Shown piece by piece: positions 28,901 to 36,732 of a stretch of DNA of 64,000 bases (within the stretch, counting starts at the first letter, position 1; each line of letters starts with the position of its first letter). Source of the DNA: Anaerolineales bacterium (GTDB lineage: Bacteria > Chloroflexota > Anaerolineae > Anaerolineales > Villigracilaceae); the NCBI GenBank assembly GCA_020851785.1, contig JADZCC010000037.1:17994-81993 (forward strand), read 5' to 3'. The position numbers and the translations under genes are program-made. Under the pieces are notes generated by a model. That model worked only from the letters and a program-made list of their open reading frames with translations, did no database searches and was not told the origin of the DNA.

Positions 28901-29800
28901 CAGGCTTGGGAACCACTGTAATTGCGTCAGCGTTTCTGTGCCATTTGCCAGGCTGACTTCGTAAGGCGCGGGCGTGACGCTACCCGATTGTTTTAGTTCG
29001 GCAAGCGCTGGAACTAAAATCTCCTGTTGCGATTTTGAGACGGCGTCCACGCGCTTAAAGTCGCTGGAAGCCGGGTCAATTGAAACAAACTCGCCAGCCG
29101 GTAGGATGAAATAAGCGCTGGCGAGCGGCGACAAGGCATGGATCGGGCGCAAGACCTCTTCCATTTGCGACGCATCGGTGACGCCCACCAGGTAGCCGAG
29201 CGAAGAACCGCGCGTAGTTTTGTATTCGAGGACGGTTAATAAGGAAAACTGATTTTCAAAGAGCGGCGCCAATGCGTAAGAGATGGTTGAGGGGTTTTCC
29301 GGCGAGACGTTTTGCAGGAAGGACAAATCGGAGATTTTTTGCCCCTGCCATTCAGGCTGGCTGGCAATCTTTACGTTTCCATCCATGTCCATCAGGATGA
29401 ATTGATCGAACTGGAGATTCTTTTGCGCGGCGTTTAACTCTTGGAATTGATTGGCGACGCTTTTGCGAATCTCTTTAAACTCGGAACTCAGCGGGTTGGC
29501 ATGCAACGCGAGTTCCATCAGAATCGCAAAGTCGTTGCTTTTGAAGAGGGTTTGCAGTCCCGCCTCTTTGAGTTTAATCTCTTGATCCACCGCGCCCAGT
29601 TGTGTCGTCAGCAGGCTTTGCGTTTGCTGGATGGCTTGTTCGCGAAGTAAATTGTGCGCGCGATAATAAGCCGCCCCGGCCATAATGGACAACGGGATGA
29701 CGATAAAGATTAAGAGCGTCCTAACGAGAGTCCCTGCCAGACTGCCCTTAAATCTTTTTTGTGATGTCTCGAATGTGGGCGTCGCTTGATGATCGCTCAT
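25916..29800 (-). CDS. Large membrane sensor: Cache, HAMP, five GAF-type units; no output domain
   Basis: 1294 residues, the largest of the set and the first sensor gene of the operon. A membrane helix (about 26-48), extracellular Cache-like region (50-325), second helix (325-347) and HAMP with SRDEVGLLANSYNHMADEL are followed by about five GAF-type units: roughly 425-565, 580-735 (weak), 745-895, 915-1065 and 1080-1235. The fourth has FYHAAVFLK, the first FYQASIYLA. The protein ends with the common C-terminal module (ERIVYEVTSKI...ELTRITG). No catalytic output is seen. It lies 9 bp after a receiver-domain gene, so phosphotransfer from an unlinked kinase may feed this system. Confidence 0.88.
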   Translation of the reverse strand: MSDHQATPTFETSQKRFKGSLAGTLVRTLLIFIVIPLSIMAGAAYYRAHNLLREQAIQQTQSLLTTQLGAVDQEIKLKEAGLQTLFKSNDFAILMELALHANPLSSEFKEIRKSVANQFQELNAAQKNLQFDQFILMDMDGNVKIASQPEWQGQKISDLSFLQNVSPENPSTISYALAPLFENQFSLLTVLEYKTTRGSSLGYLVGVTDASQMEEVLRPIHALSPLASAYFILPAGEFVSIDPASSDFKRVDAVSKSQQEILVPALAELKQSGSVTPAPYEVSLANGTETLTQLQWFPSLHAGVAISVDANTVYGGLNSLASFITWLVVLILLATSLIVFFAINRITKPLRNLAVITKQFAEGNWDSRATVQSRDEVGLLANSYNHMADELTRAHRSLENAADERSRQMRTAAEVAQNITSSAKLGDVFNQIVELLVKQFGFYQASIYLADLNGKNVVFKTGYGAATESLKEHGYQVEVGAASIIGWTSANNQTRVASRTQGAQEFLRSELFPEANSEAVVPISIGSLVLGALDIQSVQADAFTDETIIMLKTLASQVATAIQNTGLSEATQVNFDELSRLYRSSRLIARAATEDEILKISAETLEKSPYVTILLALTPTAIQLIGASNQLGESARLKVPNSINLAPDEIQAALTDGTQVTSHLAELPETIRAFIDPFNLATVALLAIRKAGALHALLIIGSDEIKANNAFIQPYENFADLISISLEKAEAENLTEQHLKEVESLALISEAISTSSDLSNFFAILHEKIKQIVGDFSFVVSLYDERNDTISVPFSYENGEMLSFESFPRGEGITSVLLRTRQPLMLLEDTEARVTALGAKVQGRLPKSLMGVPMLVQNKPVGALLIQDVEHEHAFTNENLIFFTTLASQVAGVVNNVRLLEESNTRAVQLETAAEIARDISGSLNLDELLIKAVNLIYERFAFYHAAVFLKDASNEFAVIREATGDAGAQLKRAGHKIGVGSKSIVGFVSGRGERLVVNDTSKDVTYYANPMLPDTRAEAAFPLKVGERILGVLDVQSVKPYAFTEDRLKSLQVLADQIAIAVVNTELFAETQEHLSQHRLLHHITTTAASGTTLEEALESAVTGLQVTLGGDRVTILLADREKKNLEIKAAKGYSEDITKFTVPFGEGVTGWSAANRRLLRVRDVAEDSRYIEVSSNTRSELAIPLIYRNELLGVLNVESEKVNAYTENDEEMLGTLGGSLAAIIANARLLEQIRQQIERERIVYEVTSKIRRSTDIQSILTTTASELTRITGSKQTKIKIEPENGTKPKEGR

Positions 29801-29809
29801 GGCTACTCG

Positions 29810-30283
29810 CTAACTAAATTCCCAAACGGGTTCTCCATTGAGGATGCGGCGAATCTGCTCGGGGAAACGATCGGGGTCGAGCGGTTTGCCGAGGAAACCG
29901 TCGAAACCGGAAGTGCGCGCCTTCGCCATTTGCTCCATGCTGGCCTCTGCCGTCACCGCCACAATCGGAATGGTCTTGAACCGCTCCGAGGCGCGAATCT
30001 TTTTCAGCGCGCCGTAGCCGTCTTCGTACGGGAGGCGAATGTCCATCAAAATTAAATCAAGCCGCGGGAGCGTGTCGGCATATTCAACCACTTCATAGCC
30101 TGAGGTCTTCCATTCGCAATGAATGCCTAGGTAGCCCAGCATTCGCGCAATTAATACAAAGTTGGAAACGTTGTCTTCCACCACTAAAACCGCCGCATCC
30201 TTGGGGATGGTCAGCTTGCGAATGGGTTGGGTGTCAGAAACGGACGCCTGCTCAGGGTCCGGCGTGGGGGTTACTTCAGACAT
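29810..30283 (-). CDS. Stand-alone response regulator receiver
   Basis: 157 residues: an unstructured 25-residue lead, then a single REC domain with no effector domain. The acidic pair is E36-D37, the phospho-acceptor is D81 (LILMDIRLP), and T111 and K133 (LGKPLD) complete the site. It overlaps the previous receiver gene by 8 bp and lies 9 bp before the largest sensor gene. Such single-domain regulators act by docking to partners, as CheY and DivK do. No histidine kinase is in the window, so the phosphodonor is unknown. Confidence 0.92.
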   Translation of the reverse strand: MSEVTPTPDPEQASVSDTQPIRKLTIPKDAAVLVVEDNVSNFVLIARMLGYLGIHCEWKTSGYEVVEYADTLPRLDLILMDIRLPYEDGYGALKKIRASERFKTIPIVAVTAEASMEQMAKARTSGFDGFLGKPLDPDRFPEQIRRILNGEPVWEFS

Positions 30284-30668
30284 TTGAACTCCTTGTTAGA
30301 AACCGCTCAATTTGCTGGGCAAGAATATCTATGTCAATCGGTTTCTGGATGTATCCATCGCAACCGGCTTCCAGCGATTTCTCGCGGTCGCCGCGCATCA
30401 CGTTGGCTGTTACGGCCACGATGGGACTTTTATTGAATTTTTGGATGCCCTTGATCTTGGCGGTTAATGTATAGCCGTCCATATCCGGCATGTTGATATC
30501 CATCAAAATTAAATTGATCGTTTCGCTTTCCAGCTTGCTAATCGCCTGGTCGGCATTGATCGCCTCCACCATGGCATACCCCTCTGAATTCAAGACCCTG
30601 CGGATCAGGTTTCGGTTATCAGGGTTGTCTTCAACGTATAAAATCGTGCCCTTCGTATCTTGTAGCAT
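30276..30668 (-). CDS. Stand-alone response regulator receiver, first gene of the sensor operon
   Basis: 130 residues from the ATG at 30668, chosen because GGAGG lies 7 bases before it and the REC domain starts at once (GTILYVEDNPDN). The acidic pair is E13-D14, the phospho-acceptor D57 (LILMDINMPDMDGY), with T87 and K109 (IQKPID). There is no output domain. It is similar to but clearly distinct from the second receiver, so the pair may split roles, for example a signal carrier and a phosphate sink. A terminator upstream separates it from the tRNA gene. Confidence 0.92.
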   Translation of the reverse strand: MLQDTKGTILYVEDNPDNRNLIRRVLNSEGYAMVEAINADQAISKLESETINLILMDINMPDMDGYTLTAKIKGIQKFNKSPIVAVTANVMRGDREKSLEAGCDGYIQKPIDIDILAQQIERFLTRSSNV

Positions 30669-30741
30669 GGATGCGCCTCCAAAGCAAATTTTACTTGCTG
30701 GGCGTAAAAATAGACATGACAGCAACCTTACAGATAATAAG

Positions 30742-30774
30742 CAAAAAAGTCGAGGAAAGCGAACGTCCTCAACT
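30742..30774 (-). terminator. Rho-independent terminator after tRNA-Gly
   Basis: On the minus strand a 9-bp stem (with one G-U pair) and 9-base loop are followed by six T. It ends the tRNA transcript and isolates the sensor operon from it. Confidence 0.75.
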
Positions 30775-30780
30775 TTGTGA

Positions 30781-30851
30781 GCGGGTGATGGGACTCGAAC
30801 CCACGATATCTTGCTTGGGAAGCAAGCGTTCTACCACTGAACTACACCCGC
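30781..30851 (-). tRNA. tRNA-Gly (anticodon CCC)
   Basis: 71 bases fold as a full cloverleaf: acceptor GCGGGTG/CACCCGC, D arm with AGTGGTA loop, anticodon stem CTTGC/GCAAG with loop TTCCCAA (anticodon CCC), and T arm with TTCGAGT. No CCA is encoded. Confidence 0.95.
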
Positions 30852-30869
30852 TTGATTAGACTGCTTTGA

Positions 30870-30899
30870 ATTATACGATAGGCTGAAAACGAATGTCAA
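30870..30899 (-). promoter_or_regulatory. Sigma-70-type promoter of tRNA-Gly
   Basis: On the minus strand TTGACA and TATAAT are separated by 18 bp, ending 18 bp before the tRNA. Both hexamers match consensus. Confidence 0.8.
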
Positions 30900-30932
30900 G
30901 GAAAGCGGAGTAAACGCCTCATTTTTGACCAG

Positions 30933-31949
30933 TTACTGCTTGCGTTTCAGGAGCATATTCGCCAACTCCAGCAGGGTTTCTCCGGCTTCGCCGCCTGGGT
31001 CGGCTTTCTCCAAAAAGGTCAGGGCTTTCTCCGTCTCCCGCTGAGCCGTTTCCAGCGCGTAGGTTTTCGCGCCTTCGCGCTCCAACAGCGCCGCCAGTTC
31101 GGCCACTTCATCCGCCTGAATTGATCCTTGCGCCCAGCGTTTCGCAAAGGCCGGGATTTTCTCCAATGCGAACAAAATCGGCAGGGAGTTTTTGCCCTCC
31201 ACCAAATCGCTCGCCGCAGATTTACCGGTAACGGACTCGTCTCCCCAAATGCCCAGCGCGTCATCCTGCACCTGAAAGGCCAATCCCAGGTGATGCCCAA
31301 AGAGTCGATAGCCCTCCCGCTCTTCAGCGTTGGCCCCGCCAATCAGCGCGCCAAGTTCCGCGCAGGCGGCCAGCAGGGCGGAGGTTTTGCCGCCAATCAT
31401 CGGCCAATATTCGTCAAGCCCCAGATCGGTGCGTCCTTCGTACGACATATCGAGATATTGGCCGCGGGTTAAGTCGAGGCAGGCGGCGCTTAAAATGGAG
31501 GCCGCTTGCGTCACAGTGGAGGCCGGGAGCGTTTTTCCCAGATCTAAAATGGCCTGATTGCCAATGACAAATAACGCATCCCCCACATTGATGGCCATGG
31601 GCACCCCCCATTTTTTCCACGCAGTGGGGCGGCCGCGGCGTTTGTCAGAGTTATCCTGCACGTCATCGTGGACGAGGCTAAAGTTGTGAACCAACTCCAC
31701 GGCGGCGGCGGCGGGCAAGCCGATCTGCCAGGCGGCGCCGCGCGCGGCGCTGACGGCGAGCAAAACCAAAAGGGGGCGAATTCGTTTGCCCGCCGCTTCC
31801 GGCCCGGCGCCTTCGCCCGTCCAGCCCATGTGATAGGTGAGCATTGCATGGAATGGATGCAGGCGCGGCTGATTCAATCGCGCAATTTGCGCTTGCAGTT
31901 CTTTTTCAATTTCCGGGAGCGCGATGGCGCTGAATTGTTTGAATGACAT
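30933..31949 (-). CDS. Trans-polyprenyl diphosphate synthase (geranylgeranyl/farnesyl type)
   Basis: 338 residues, normal length. The first Asp-rich motif is DDVQD at 95-99 (preceded by LVH), the second begins D229-D230 in QVQDDALGIWGD; GKRIRPL is the usual early substrate-binding signature. It joins IPP to allylic diphosphates to make prenyl chains for lipids or quinones. Chain length cannot be read safely: residues before DDVQD (HNFSLVH) are small and non-aromatic, which fits products of C20 or longer. It is the last gene of a unit that also contains IPP isomerase. The second motif has Gly in place of the third Asp, a change common in this subgroup. Confidence 0.93.
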   Translation of the reverse strand: MSFKQFSAIALPEIEKELQAQIARLNQPRLHPFHAMLTYHMGWTGEGAGPEAAGKRIRPLLVLLAVSAARGAAWQIGLPAAAAVELVHNFSLVHDDVQDNSDKRRGRPTAWKKWGVPMAINVGDALFVIGNQAILDLGKTLPASTVTQAASILSAACLDLTRGQYLDMSYEGRTDLGLDEYWPMIGGKTSALLAACAELGALIGGANAEEREGYRLFGHHLGLAFQVQDDALGIWGDESVTGKSAASDLVEGKNSLPILFALEKIPAFAKRWAQGSIQADEVAELAALLEREGAKTYALETAQRETEKALTFLEKADPGGEAGETLLELANMLLKRKQ

Positions 31950-31965
31950 CAGATCGGCCTCGTAG

Positions 31966-32583
31966 TTAGGTAAGATGGCGCGCGTGTAGTTCGGCTTGCA
32001 ATTGCGCGGCGGATTGAAAGTGTATCACGTCGAAGCCCAGCGCTTCTGCGGCGCGAATGTTCGGCGCAGAGTCGTCAATAAACAGACATTCTGCGGCGGT
32101 CTTGCCAAATTTTTTCAAGGCGTAATGAAAAATCTCCGCCTCAGGTTTGATCATCTTCACTTCGCCAGAGAGGACGTAATCGTCCAGCAAATCAAAGAAG
32201 GGATAGAGCTTGCGGGCGGTGGGAAACGTTTCTGCAGACCAATTGCTTAGCCCGTAAATAAAGTAGCCTTTGGCTTTTAATTGGCGCAGGGCTTCCACGC
32301 TTCCGTCAATTTGCCCGTCTATGGATTTTTCCCAGTTTTCGTAATAGGCATAGATTAATTCTTTATACTGCGGAAATTGACTGGAGAGGACGGCGTTGCC
32401 CTCCATGAACGGGCGGCCTTTATCCTGCTGGGCGTTCCATTCCATAAAGTTGATTTCAGCCAGAAAGCGGTCAATCTCCTTTGGCTGGTCTGGAAAGTAG
32501 CGATTGTAAATGTTATGCGGATTCCACCTCAGAAGCACGCCGCCGAAGTCGAAGATGATGGTGGTGATTTTGCGAGTCGTCAT
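31966..32583 (-). CDS. HAD-superfamily hydrolase, subfamily IA
   Basis: 205 residues from the ATG at 32583, two bases after the previous stop. Motif I is FDFGGVLL near the N-terminus; motif II is the S/T of YGLSNWS; the motif III lysine is in VKMIKPEAE; motif IV is LFIDDSAPN. The layout matches the haloacid-dehalogenase-like phosphatases with an alpha-helical cap (YihX/epoxide hydrolase N-terminal type). The substrate is probably a small phosphorylated metabolite but cannot be named. It lies inside the isoprenoid unit, 16 bp before the prenyl synthase gene. Confidence 0.9.
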   Translation of the reverse strand: MTTRKITTIIFDFGGVLLRWNPHNIYNRYFPDQPKEIDRFLAEINFMEWNAQQDKGRPFMEGNAVLSSQFPQYKELIYAYYENWEKSIDGQIDGSVEALRQLKAKGYFIYGLSNWSAETFPTARKLYPFFDLLDDYVLSGEVKMIKPEAEIFHYALKKFGKTAAECLFIDDSAPNIRAAEALGFDVIHFQSAAQLQAELHARHLT

Positions 32584-32585
32584 TT

Positions 32586-33503
32586 TTAATTGTGCCGCCA
32601 AAGCTCGTATCCGGCAAAGCCGGTGGAGCCGAGGGCTTGTTCCTTTTTTTTCGTCCACTGGGCGAAGATGCCCACAGATGGGTCGGATGGGTCGTAGAGC
32701 AAAACTTCGTTGATGATGAAGCCTTGCTCGGTGTTGTAGTTGGTAACGGAATACGCCCGCCCGGCCGAATCGACTCTCGTTACGACGAGCATGTGTTCAA
32801 AGTTGCCTTCTTCTCCGGCGTAGATGTAGAGAAAGTCGCCGGGTAGTAAGGGCTGAGCCAGCCAGTTAACGCGATTCAACTTGATTTTATAGCGCGTGTT
32901 GGTATAAGCTCCGTTCGGAAAAGTTTTTTCCAAACGCTGGCGATCTAAACCGTTATCGGGATTGATTAGGAAGAAATCATGCGGGGTGATTTCTGCATTG
33001 AGGATGCCGGCTCTTTGCAAAATGGCGATGGATAACGGCCCGCAGGTGGTGCTGGGGTCGGAGAAGCGGAGTTGGTTGATTGCCACCGACATTTTTTTGC
33101 TTTCCGCATAAGTGGGGGCGACGAAGGTCAGCGCGGCATTATATAAATTGAGTTGTTGCTCTCTACTGAGCGGCCCGACGATGGCGAGACTGCCATTGGC
33201 GGCGGCGACTTCCGCTGGGGAAAGGGTGGGGGAGAGGGCCAGGGTGGGAACGCTGACGGGCGTTTCTGTGGGCGTTGGGGCGTTGAAGATCACGGCCGGG
33301 GTGGAGGTGTTTTCTGCGGGTGAAAGCGTGGCTGAATCAATTTTCAGCGGGGCAAATGCCAAGGGCGTGGAAGCCGGCCCGGGCTGGGTGAGGATGCGCT
33401 CGCGCAGGCTGGGAATGAGAAACGCCGAGCCGAGTAGCAGAGTCATGGCCGCGATTCCAATCCCAAGCCCGACGCCTAAATAGCGAATTTCTTTTGAACG
33501 CAT
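32586..33503 (-). CDS. Membrane-anchored protein with a C39-like cysteine-peptidase fold
   Basis: 305 residues from the ATG at 33503. One N-terminal membrane helix (about 12-33) is followed by a Ser/Thr/Pro-rich linker, so the rest lies outside the cell. The C-terminal part has STTCGPLSIAILQRAG, which fits a cysteine nucleophile at a helix start. FEHMLVVTRVD could supply the histidine and the later YNTEQGF the third residue, as in C39-like or NlpC-like folds. Peptidase or amidase activity is inferred, not shown. It lies 11 bp after the lipoprotein gene and 2 bp before the HAD gene. Confidence 0.75.
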   Translation of the reverse strand: MRSKEIRYLGVGLGIGIAAMTLLLGSAFLIPSLRERILTQPGPASTPLAFAPLKIDSATLSPAENTSTPAVIFNAPTPTETPVSVPTLALSPTLSPAEVAAANGSLAIVGPLSREQQLNLYNAALTFVAPTYAESKKMSVAINQLRFSDPSTTCGPLSIAILQRAGILNAEITPHDFFLINPDNGLDRQRLEKTFPNGAYTNTRYKIKLNRVNWLAQPLLPGDFLYIYAGEEGNFEHMLVVTRVDSAGRAYSVTNYNTEQGFIINEVLLYDPSDPSVGIFAQWTKKKEQALGSTGFAGYELWRHN

Positions 33504-33514
33504 GACTTCCAATT

Positions 33515-34372
33515 CTATTGCGGCGGGAAGATGTCGAACAGGGTGAAATCCACCCAAAAGAGGCCGATGGTGTTGGGCGCGCGATCTAAAATAGCCTGAC
33601 CAATTTCGGCGGGCGGGTCTTGCAGTTTGCTCCACCATTTTTTATCCGCCGGATAGCCGTATTGAAAGCCGACGGGCGCGGGTTCAAATTTTTTGCCCCA
33701 GGCGGCGAATTCATCTACAAGTTGGTCAAAGGATTCAAATTGTTGGCTGTCGTCAATGAAGACGAGTCCGTCGCGGTAGGTGGGCGGCATCCATTCGGCA
33801 TCCCAATGTTTGAGAAAGAGATAATAGTTGGGGTTGATTTTGCGGATGGCGGCGACCCAGCGTTTGGCTTCTTCATCAGTGATGGGCTGACCTTCGGGCC
33901 CGTTGGTGGATTTGTACCATTCCACGTCCAAACCAAAGCCGACCACACTGGGATGATGTTTGTATTTGTTCAAGACGATTTCAATCAGTTCGTCCATGTT
34001 GGCGTTGCCCGGCTCCACCTGTAACCAGACTTCGTAGCCTTTTTCATCGAAGAGCGTAAGCGTTTTTTCGTTTAGGTCTGCGAAGCCACAGCGGATCTTC
34101 GGGTCTTTGGCTTCGCAATCAAAGTTGAGATATACGCCGTCGTCGTTGATGATGCCAACGATCCATAAAGCGGAGGGGGTGGCGTCTTTGAATTTTGCGG
34201 CCATTTTTTCGCCGGTGTTTGCCCAATATTCCGGGCCGGGGTTGTAGGGCGGCCCGTAGGAGGAGTAGCGGAAGCCCGCCTGAAGCGGCGCCAGCGCTTT
34301 GGACGGGGGCGCGCAACTGGCGAGCAGAAAGATGAGGGCGGCGAAAAGCGCGGTTCTTTTTGTGCGATGCAT
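33515..34372 (-). CDS. Lipoprotein with a glycosidase-like TIM-barrel domain
   Basis: 285 residues with signal peptide and lipobox LLASC, so it is anchored outside the membrane. The pattern of strands and acidic ends (VWLQVEPGN, VVGFGLDVEWY, LVFIDDSQQF, GLFWVDF) is that of a (beta/alpha)8 barrel related to glycoside hydrolases; E and D at the ends of strands 4 and 6 could be catalytic. No known family can be named with confidence. It is next to another extracytoplasmic protein gene, and the two may act on the same cell-surface substrate. Confidence 0.75.
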   Translation of the reverse strand: MHRTKRTALFAALIFLLASCAPPSKALAPLQAGFRYSSYGPPYNPGPEYWANTGEKMAAKFKDATPSALWIVGIINDDGVYLNFDCEAKDPKIRCGFADLNEKTLTLFDEKGYEVWLQVEPGNANMDELIEIVLNKYKHHPSVVGFGLDVEWYKSTNGPEGQPITDEEAKRWVAAIRKINPNYYLFLKHWDAEWMPPTYRDGLVFIDDSQQFESFDQLVDEFAAWGKKFEPAPVGFQYGYPADKKWWSKLQDPPAEIGQAILDRAPNTIGLFWVDFTLFDIFPPQ

Positions 34373-34401
34373 GAGTTGAAACCTCGTTTGAAATGGGTTG
34401 T

Positions 34402-35430
34402 TTACGCTTTGATTAACTTTCCGTGCCGCGCGCTTTCCAGGTCTGCGGACCCGCAGGCGAAGAGGCTGACTTCAATTTGACGTTTGGTGAGTTTGATTAA
34501 TTCCACAGTGCGTTCGGTGGAGATGGCGGCGGCTTTGAGGAATTTCCCGGCCATGCCGCCCAGCGTTGCGCCGAGGGCCACGCATTTGGCCACGTCCAGC
34601 CCGTCTTTGATGCCGCCGGACGCGAAGATTTTCATTTCTGGAACGGCGTTTTGGACGTTGAGGATGGAGTCGGCGGTGGGGATGCCCCAGCCGCAGAACG
34701 TGGCCGCGAGTTGACGGGTGAATTCGTCTGGCGCGCGATGCATTTCCACTTGCGACCAACTGGTGCCGCCCGCGCCCGCCACGTCTATGGCTTGCACGCC
34801 GCAATTCGCCAGCAGTTTGGCTGTGCGTTCGGAGATGCCCCAGCCGACTTCTTTGGCGATGACTGGAACTTCAAGTTTTTTGCAGACGGCTTCAATCTTG
34901 TTTGCCAGCCCGGCAAAGTTCACGTCGCCTGCGTCTTGCACGGCTTCCTGAAGCGGATTCAAATGCAGGTACAATGCGTCGGCTTGAATCATTTCAACGG
35001 CTTTGCGGCATTGGTCTATGCCGTAGCCGTAATTAAATTGTACGGCTCCCAGGTTTGCGAAAAGGAGCGCGTTGGGCGCAACCTTACGGACCTGGAACGT
35101 GCGGGCCTGTTCGGGATGTTCGATGGCGGCGCGTTGCGAGCCAACGCCCATGGCAATGCCGCAGGCTTCTGCGGCTTCGGCCAGTCGCAGGTTGATGGCT
35201 TCCGCTTCGGCTGTGCCGCCGGTCATGGAACTGATCAGGATGGGGGCCTGCAGGGGTTTGCCGAACAGGCTCAGGCTGAGGTTGATGCGGTTCAAATCCA
35301 ATTCTGGCAGAGCTTCGTGGATGAAATGGTAATGCTCCAGCCCGCTGGTCAGGGCAGAGCGGACATCCTCCTCTAAATTGATTTTGATGTGATCGGCTTT
35401 TCGTTGGTCTATCGGCGCAACTTTTGGCAT
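34402..35430 (-). CDS. fni: Type 2 isopentenyl-diphosphate delta-isomerase (FMN-dependent)
   Basis: 342 residues from the ATG at 35430 ([15 protein letters not shown]). The RKADHI motif at the front, SSMTGG, the MGVGSQRAA phrase and the C-terminal [15 protein letters not shown] are typical of the family. It converts IPP to DMAPP with reduced FMN, in the cytoplasm. It heads the unit that ends with prenyl diphosphate synthase, giving two linked isoprenoid steps. A longer frame is open upstream to 35469, but that would reach into the divergent acpP promoter. Confidence 0.95.
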   Translation of the reverse strand: MPKVAPIDQRKADHIKINLEEDVRSALTSGLEHYHFIHEALPELDLNRINLSLSLFGKPLQAPILISSMTGGTAEAEAINLRLAEAAEACGIAMGVGSQRAAIEHPEQARTFQVRKVAPNALLFANLGAVQFNYGYGIDQCRKAVEMIQADALYLHLNPLQEAVQDAGDVNFAGLANKIEAVCKKLEVPVIAKEVGWGISERTAKLLANCGVQAIDVAGAGGTSWSQVEMHRAPDEFTRQLAATFCGWGIPTADSILNVQNAVPEMKIFASGGIKDGLDVAKCVALGATLGGMAGKFLKAAAISTERTVELIKLTKRQIEVSLFACGSADLESARHGKLIKA

Positions 35431-35462
35431 GAGGGAGTGTTCCTGTTTCTGAAAATGCTGGC

Positions 35463-35490
35463 TTGACACGCTCTTTAGAGCGGTTAAAAT
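35463..35490 (+). promoter_or_regulatory. acpP promoter with a palindrome in its spacer
   Basis: TTGACA (35463-35468) and TAAAAT (35485-35490) are 16 bp apart. The spacer holds CGCTCT-TT-AGAGCG (35469-35482), a 6-bp inverted repeat that would lie under RNA polymerase. This is a good position for a repressor site. It also lies just upstream of fni on the other strand. Confidence 0.72.
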
Positions 35491-35522
35491 AAGCCAGCTA
35501 AAAAATTTAAATGGAGGCTGTC

Positions 35523-35759
35523 ATGTCTGACACATATACCGAACTGAAAGCAATTGTAAAGGATTTACTCGGCGCGGACGAGGCGAAGATTACGCCCGAA
35601 GCCCGTTTCCGTGAAGACCTGGAGGCTGATTCGCTGGACCTGGTGGAATTGATCATGGCTTTTGAAGATAAGTTTGGCGCGGAAATTTCCGATGAAGCCG
35701 CTCAAAAGATTACCACCGTGGGCGAAGCTGTCGCTTACATTGATGCGAACAAGAAATAA
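35523..35759 (+). CDS. acpP: Acyl carrier protein
   Basis: 78 residues, normal length. The start at 35523 is chosen because GGAGG (35513-35517 area) sits just upstream; an ATG at 35511 would overlap that site. The DSL motif is at 36-38 with S37 the phosphopantetheine site ([19 protein letters not shown] region), and the protein is strongly acidic. It carries acyl chains in fatty acid synthesis. It stands alone between its own promoter and terminator. Confidence 0.96.
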   Translation: MSDTYTELKAIVKDLLGADEAKITPEARFREDLEADSLDLVELIMAFEDKFGAEISDEAAQKITTVGEAVAYIDANKK

Positions 35760-35781
35760 TTGACGAACGCGTTTTAATTTT

Positions 35782-35812
35782 AGAGCCGCCTCAAACAGGC
35801 GGCTCTTTTTTT
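35782..35812 (+). terminator. Rho-independent terminator of acpP
   Basis: A perfect 10-bp stem AGAGCCGCCT/AGGCGGCTCT with loop CAAAC is followed by seven T, 22 bp after the stop. Confidence 0.92.
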
Positions 35813-35824
35813 GCCTCATTCCCG

Positions 35825-35857
35825 CCCCCTCTACAGTGGGAGAGGCCGGGGTGAGGG
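35825..35857. repeat. CCCTCACCC-type palindromic intergenic repeat, short copy
   Basis: The stretch has a GGGAGAGGCCGGGGTGAGGG half that matches the copy at 42893-42940 and is partly self-complementary. It lies between the acpP terminator and the end of sucD. Confidence 0.6.
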
Positions 35858-35865
35858 AGGTTTGT

Positions 35866-36729
35866 CTATTGAAGCAGGGTTGGAATTTCTTCGGGGTGTT
35901 TGGCGACTTTGACGCCCGCGGCTTCGAGGGCTTTGACTTTATCCGCCGCTGTGCCTGCGCCGCCTTCGATGATGGCTCCGGCGTGGCCCATGCGTTTTCC
36001 GGGAGGGGCGGTTTGACCGGCGATGAACGAGGCGACCGGCTTGGTCATTTTGGTGCGGATGTATTCCGCGGCGCGTTCTTCTTCGCTTCCGCCAATTTCG
36101 CCGATCATAATGACTTTCTCGGTTTGATTATCGTTCTCAAACATTTCCAACACGTCGGTGAAGTTCGTCCCGTTGACCGGGTCGCCGCCGATGCCCACAC
36201 AAGTGGAGGCGCCCATGCCGAGGTTTTTCATGGCATAGAGGACTTCATACGTCAGCGTGCCGGAGCGGGAGACCACACCCACGTTGCCGGGGATGGCGAT
36301 GTTGCCGGGGATGATGCCGACCTTCGCTTCGCCGGGGGTTAAGAGGCCCGGGCAGTTCGGCCCAATCAGCCGGACTTTCTTTTGATCCAGGTAAGTGCGG
36401 ACGCGCATCATATCTTGCACGGCTACGCCTTCGGTGATGCAGATGATCAGCGGAATGCCCGCGTCGGCGGCTTCCAAAATGGCGTCTGGCGCGAAACGGG
36501 CCGGGACGAAGATGATGCTGGCGTTGGCGTCGGTGGATTCCTTCGCCTGTTTGAGCGTGTCAAACACGGGGAGTTTGCCATCCAAAACCCATTCGCCGCC
36601 CTTGCCGGGAGTCACGCCGCCGACGACGATATCGGAATAGGCGACCATTTGCGTGGTGTGAAATAAACCTTCATTGCCGGTAATGCCTTGCACAAGCAGG
36701 CGGGTATTCTTATCAACTAAAACGCTCAT
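35866..36729 (-). CDS. sucD: Succinyl-CoA synthetase alpha subunit
   Basis: 287 residues, full length. The CoA-binding Rossmann part comes first ([10 protein letters not shown]), then the GPNCPG motif near 123-128 and the phospho-histidine H249 in [10 protein letters not shown]. With SucC it makes succinate and ATP (or GTP) from succinyl-CoA in the citric acid cycle. It follows sucC by 3 bp. Confidence 0.97.
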   Translation of the reverse strand: MSVLVDKNTRLLVQGITGNEGLFHTTQMVAYSDIVVGGVTPGKGGEWVLDGKLPVFDTLKQAKESTDANASIIFVPARFAPDAILEAADAGIPLIICITEGVAVQDMMRVRTYLDQKKVRLIGPNCPGLLTPGEAKVGIIPGNIAIPGNVGVVSRSGTLTYEVLYAMKNLGMGASTCVGIGGDPVNGTNFTDVLEMFENDNQTEKVIMIGEIGGSEEERAAEYIRTKMTKPVASFIAGQTAPPGKRMGHAGAIIEGGAGTAADKVKALEAAGVKVAKHPEEIPTLLQ

Positions 36730-36732
36730 TTT

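Noticed and set aside
868..29800. Sensors as methyl-accepting chemotaxis proteins or histidine kinases
   Set aside because: No signalling tip, methylation helices, H-box or ATP-binding boxes were found in any of the twelve proteins.
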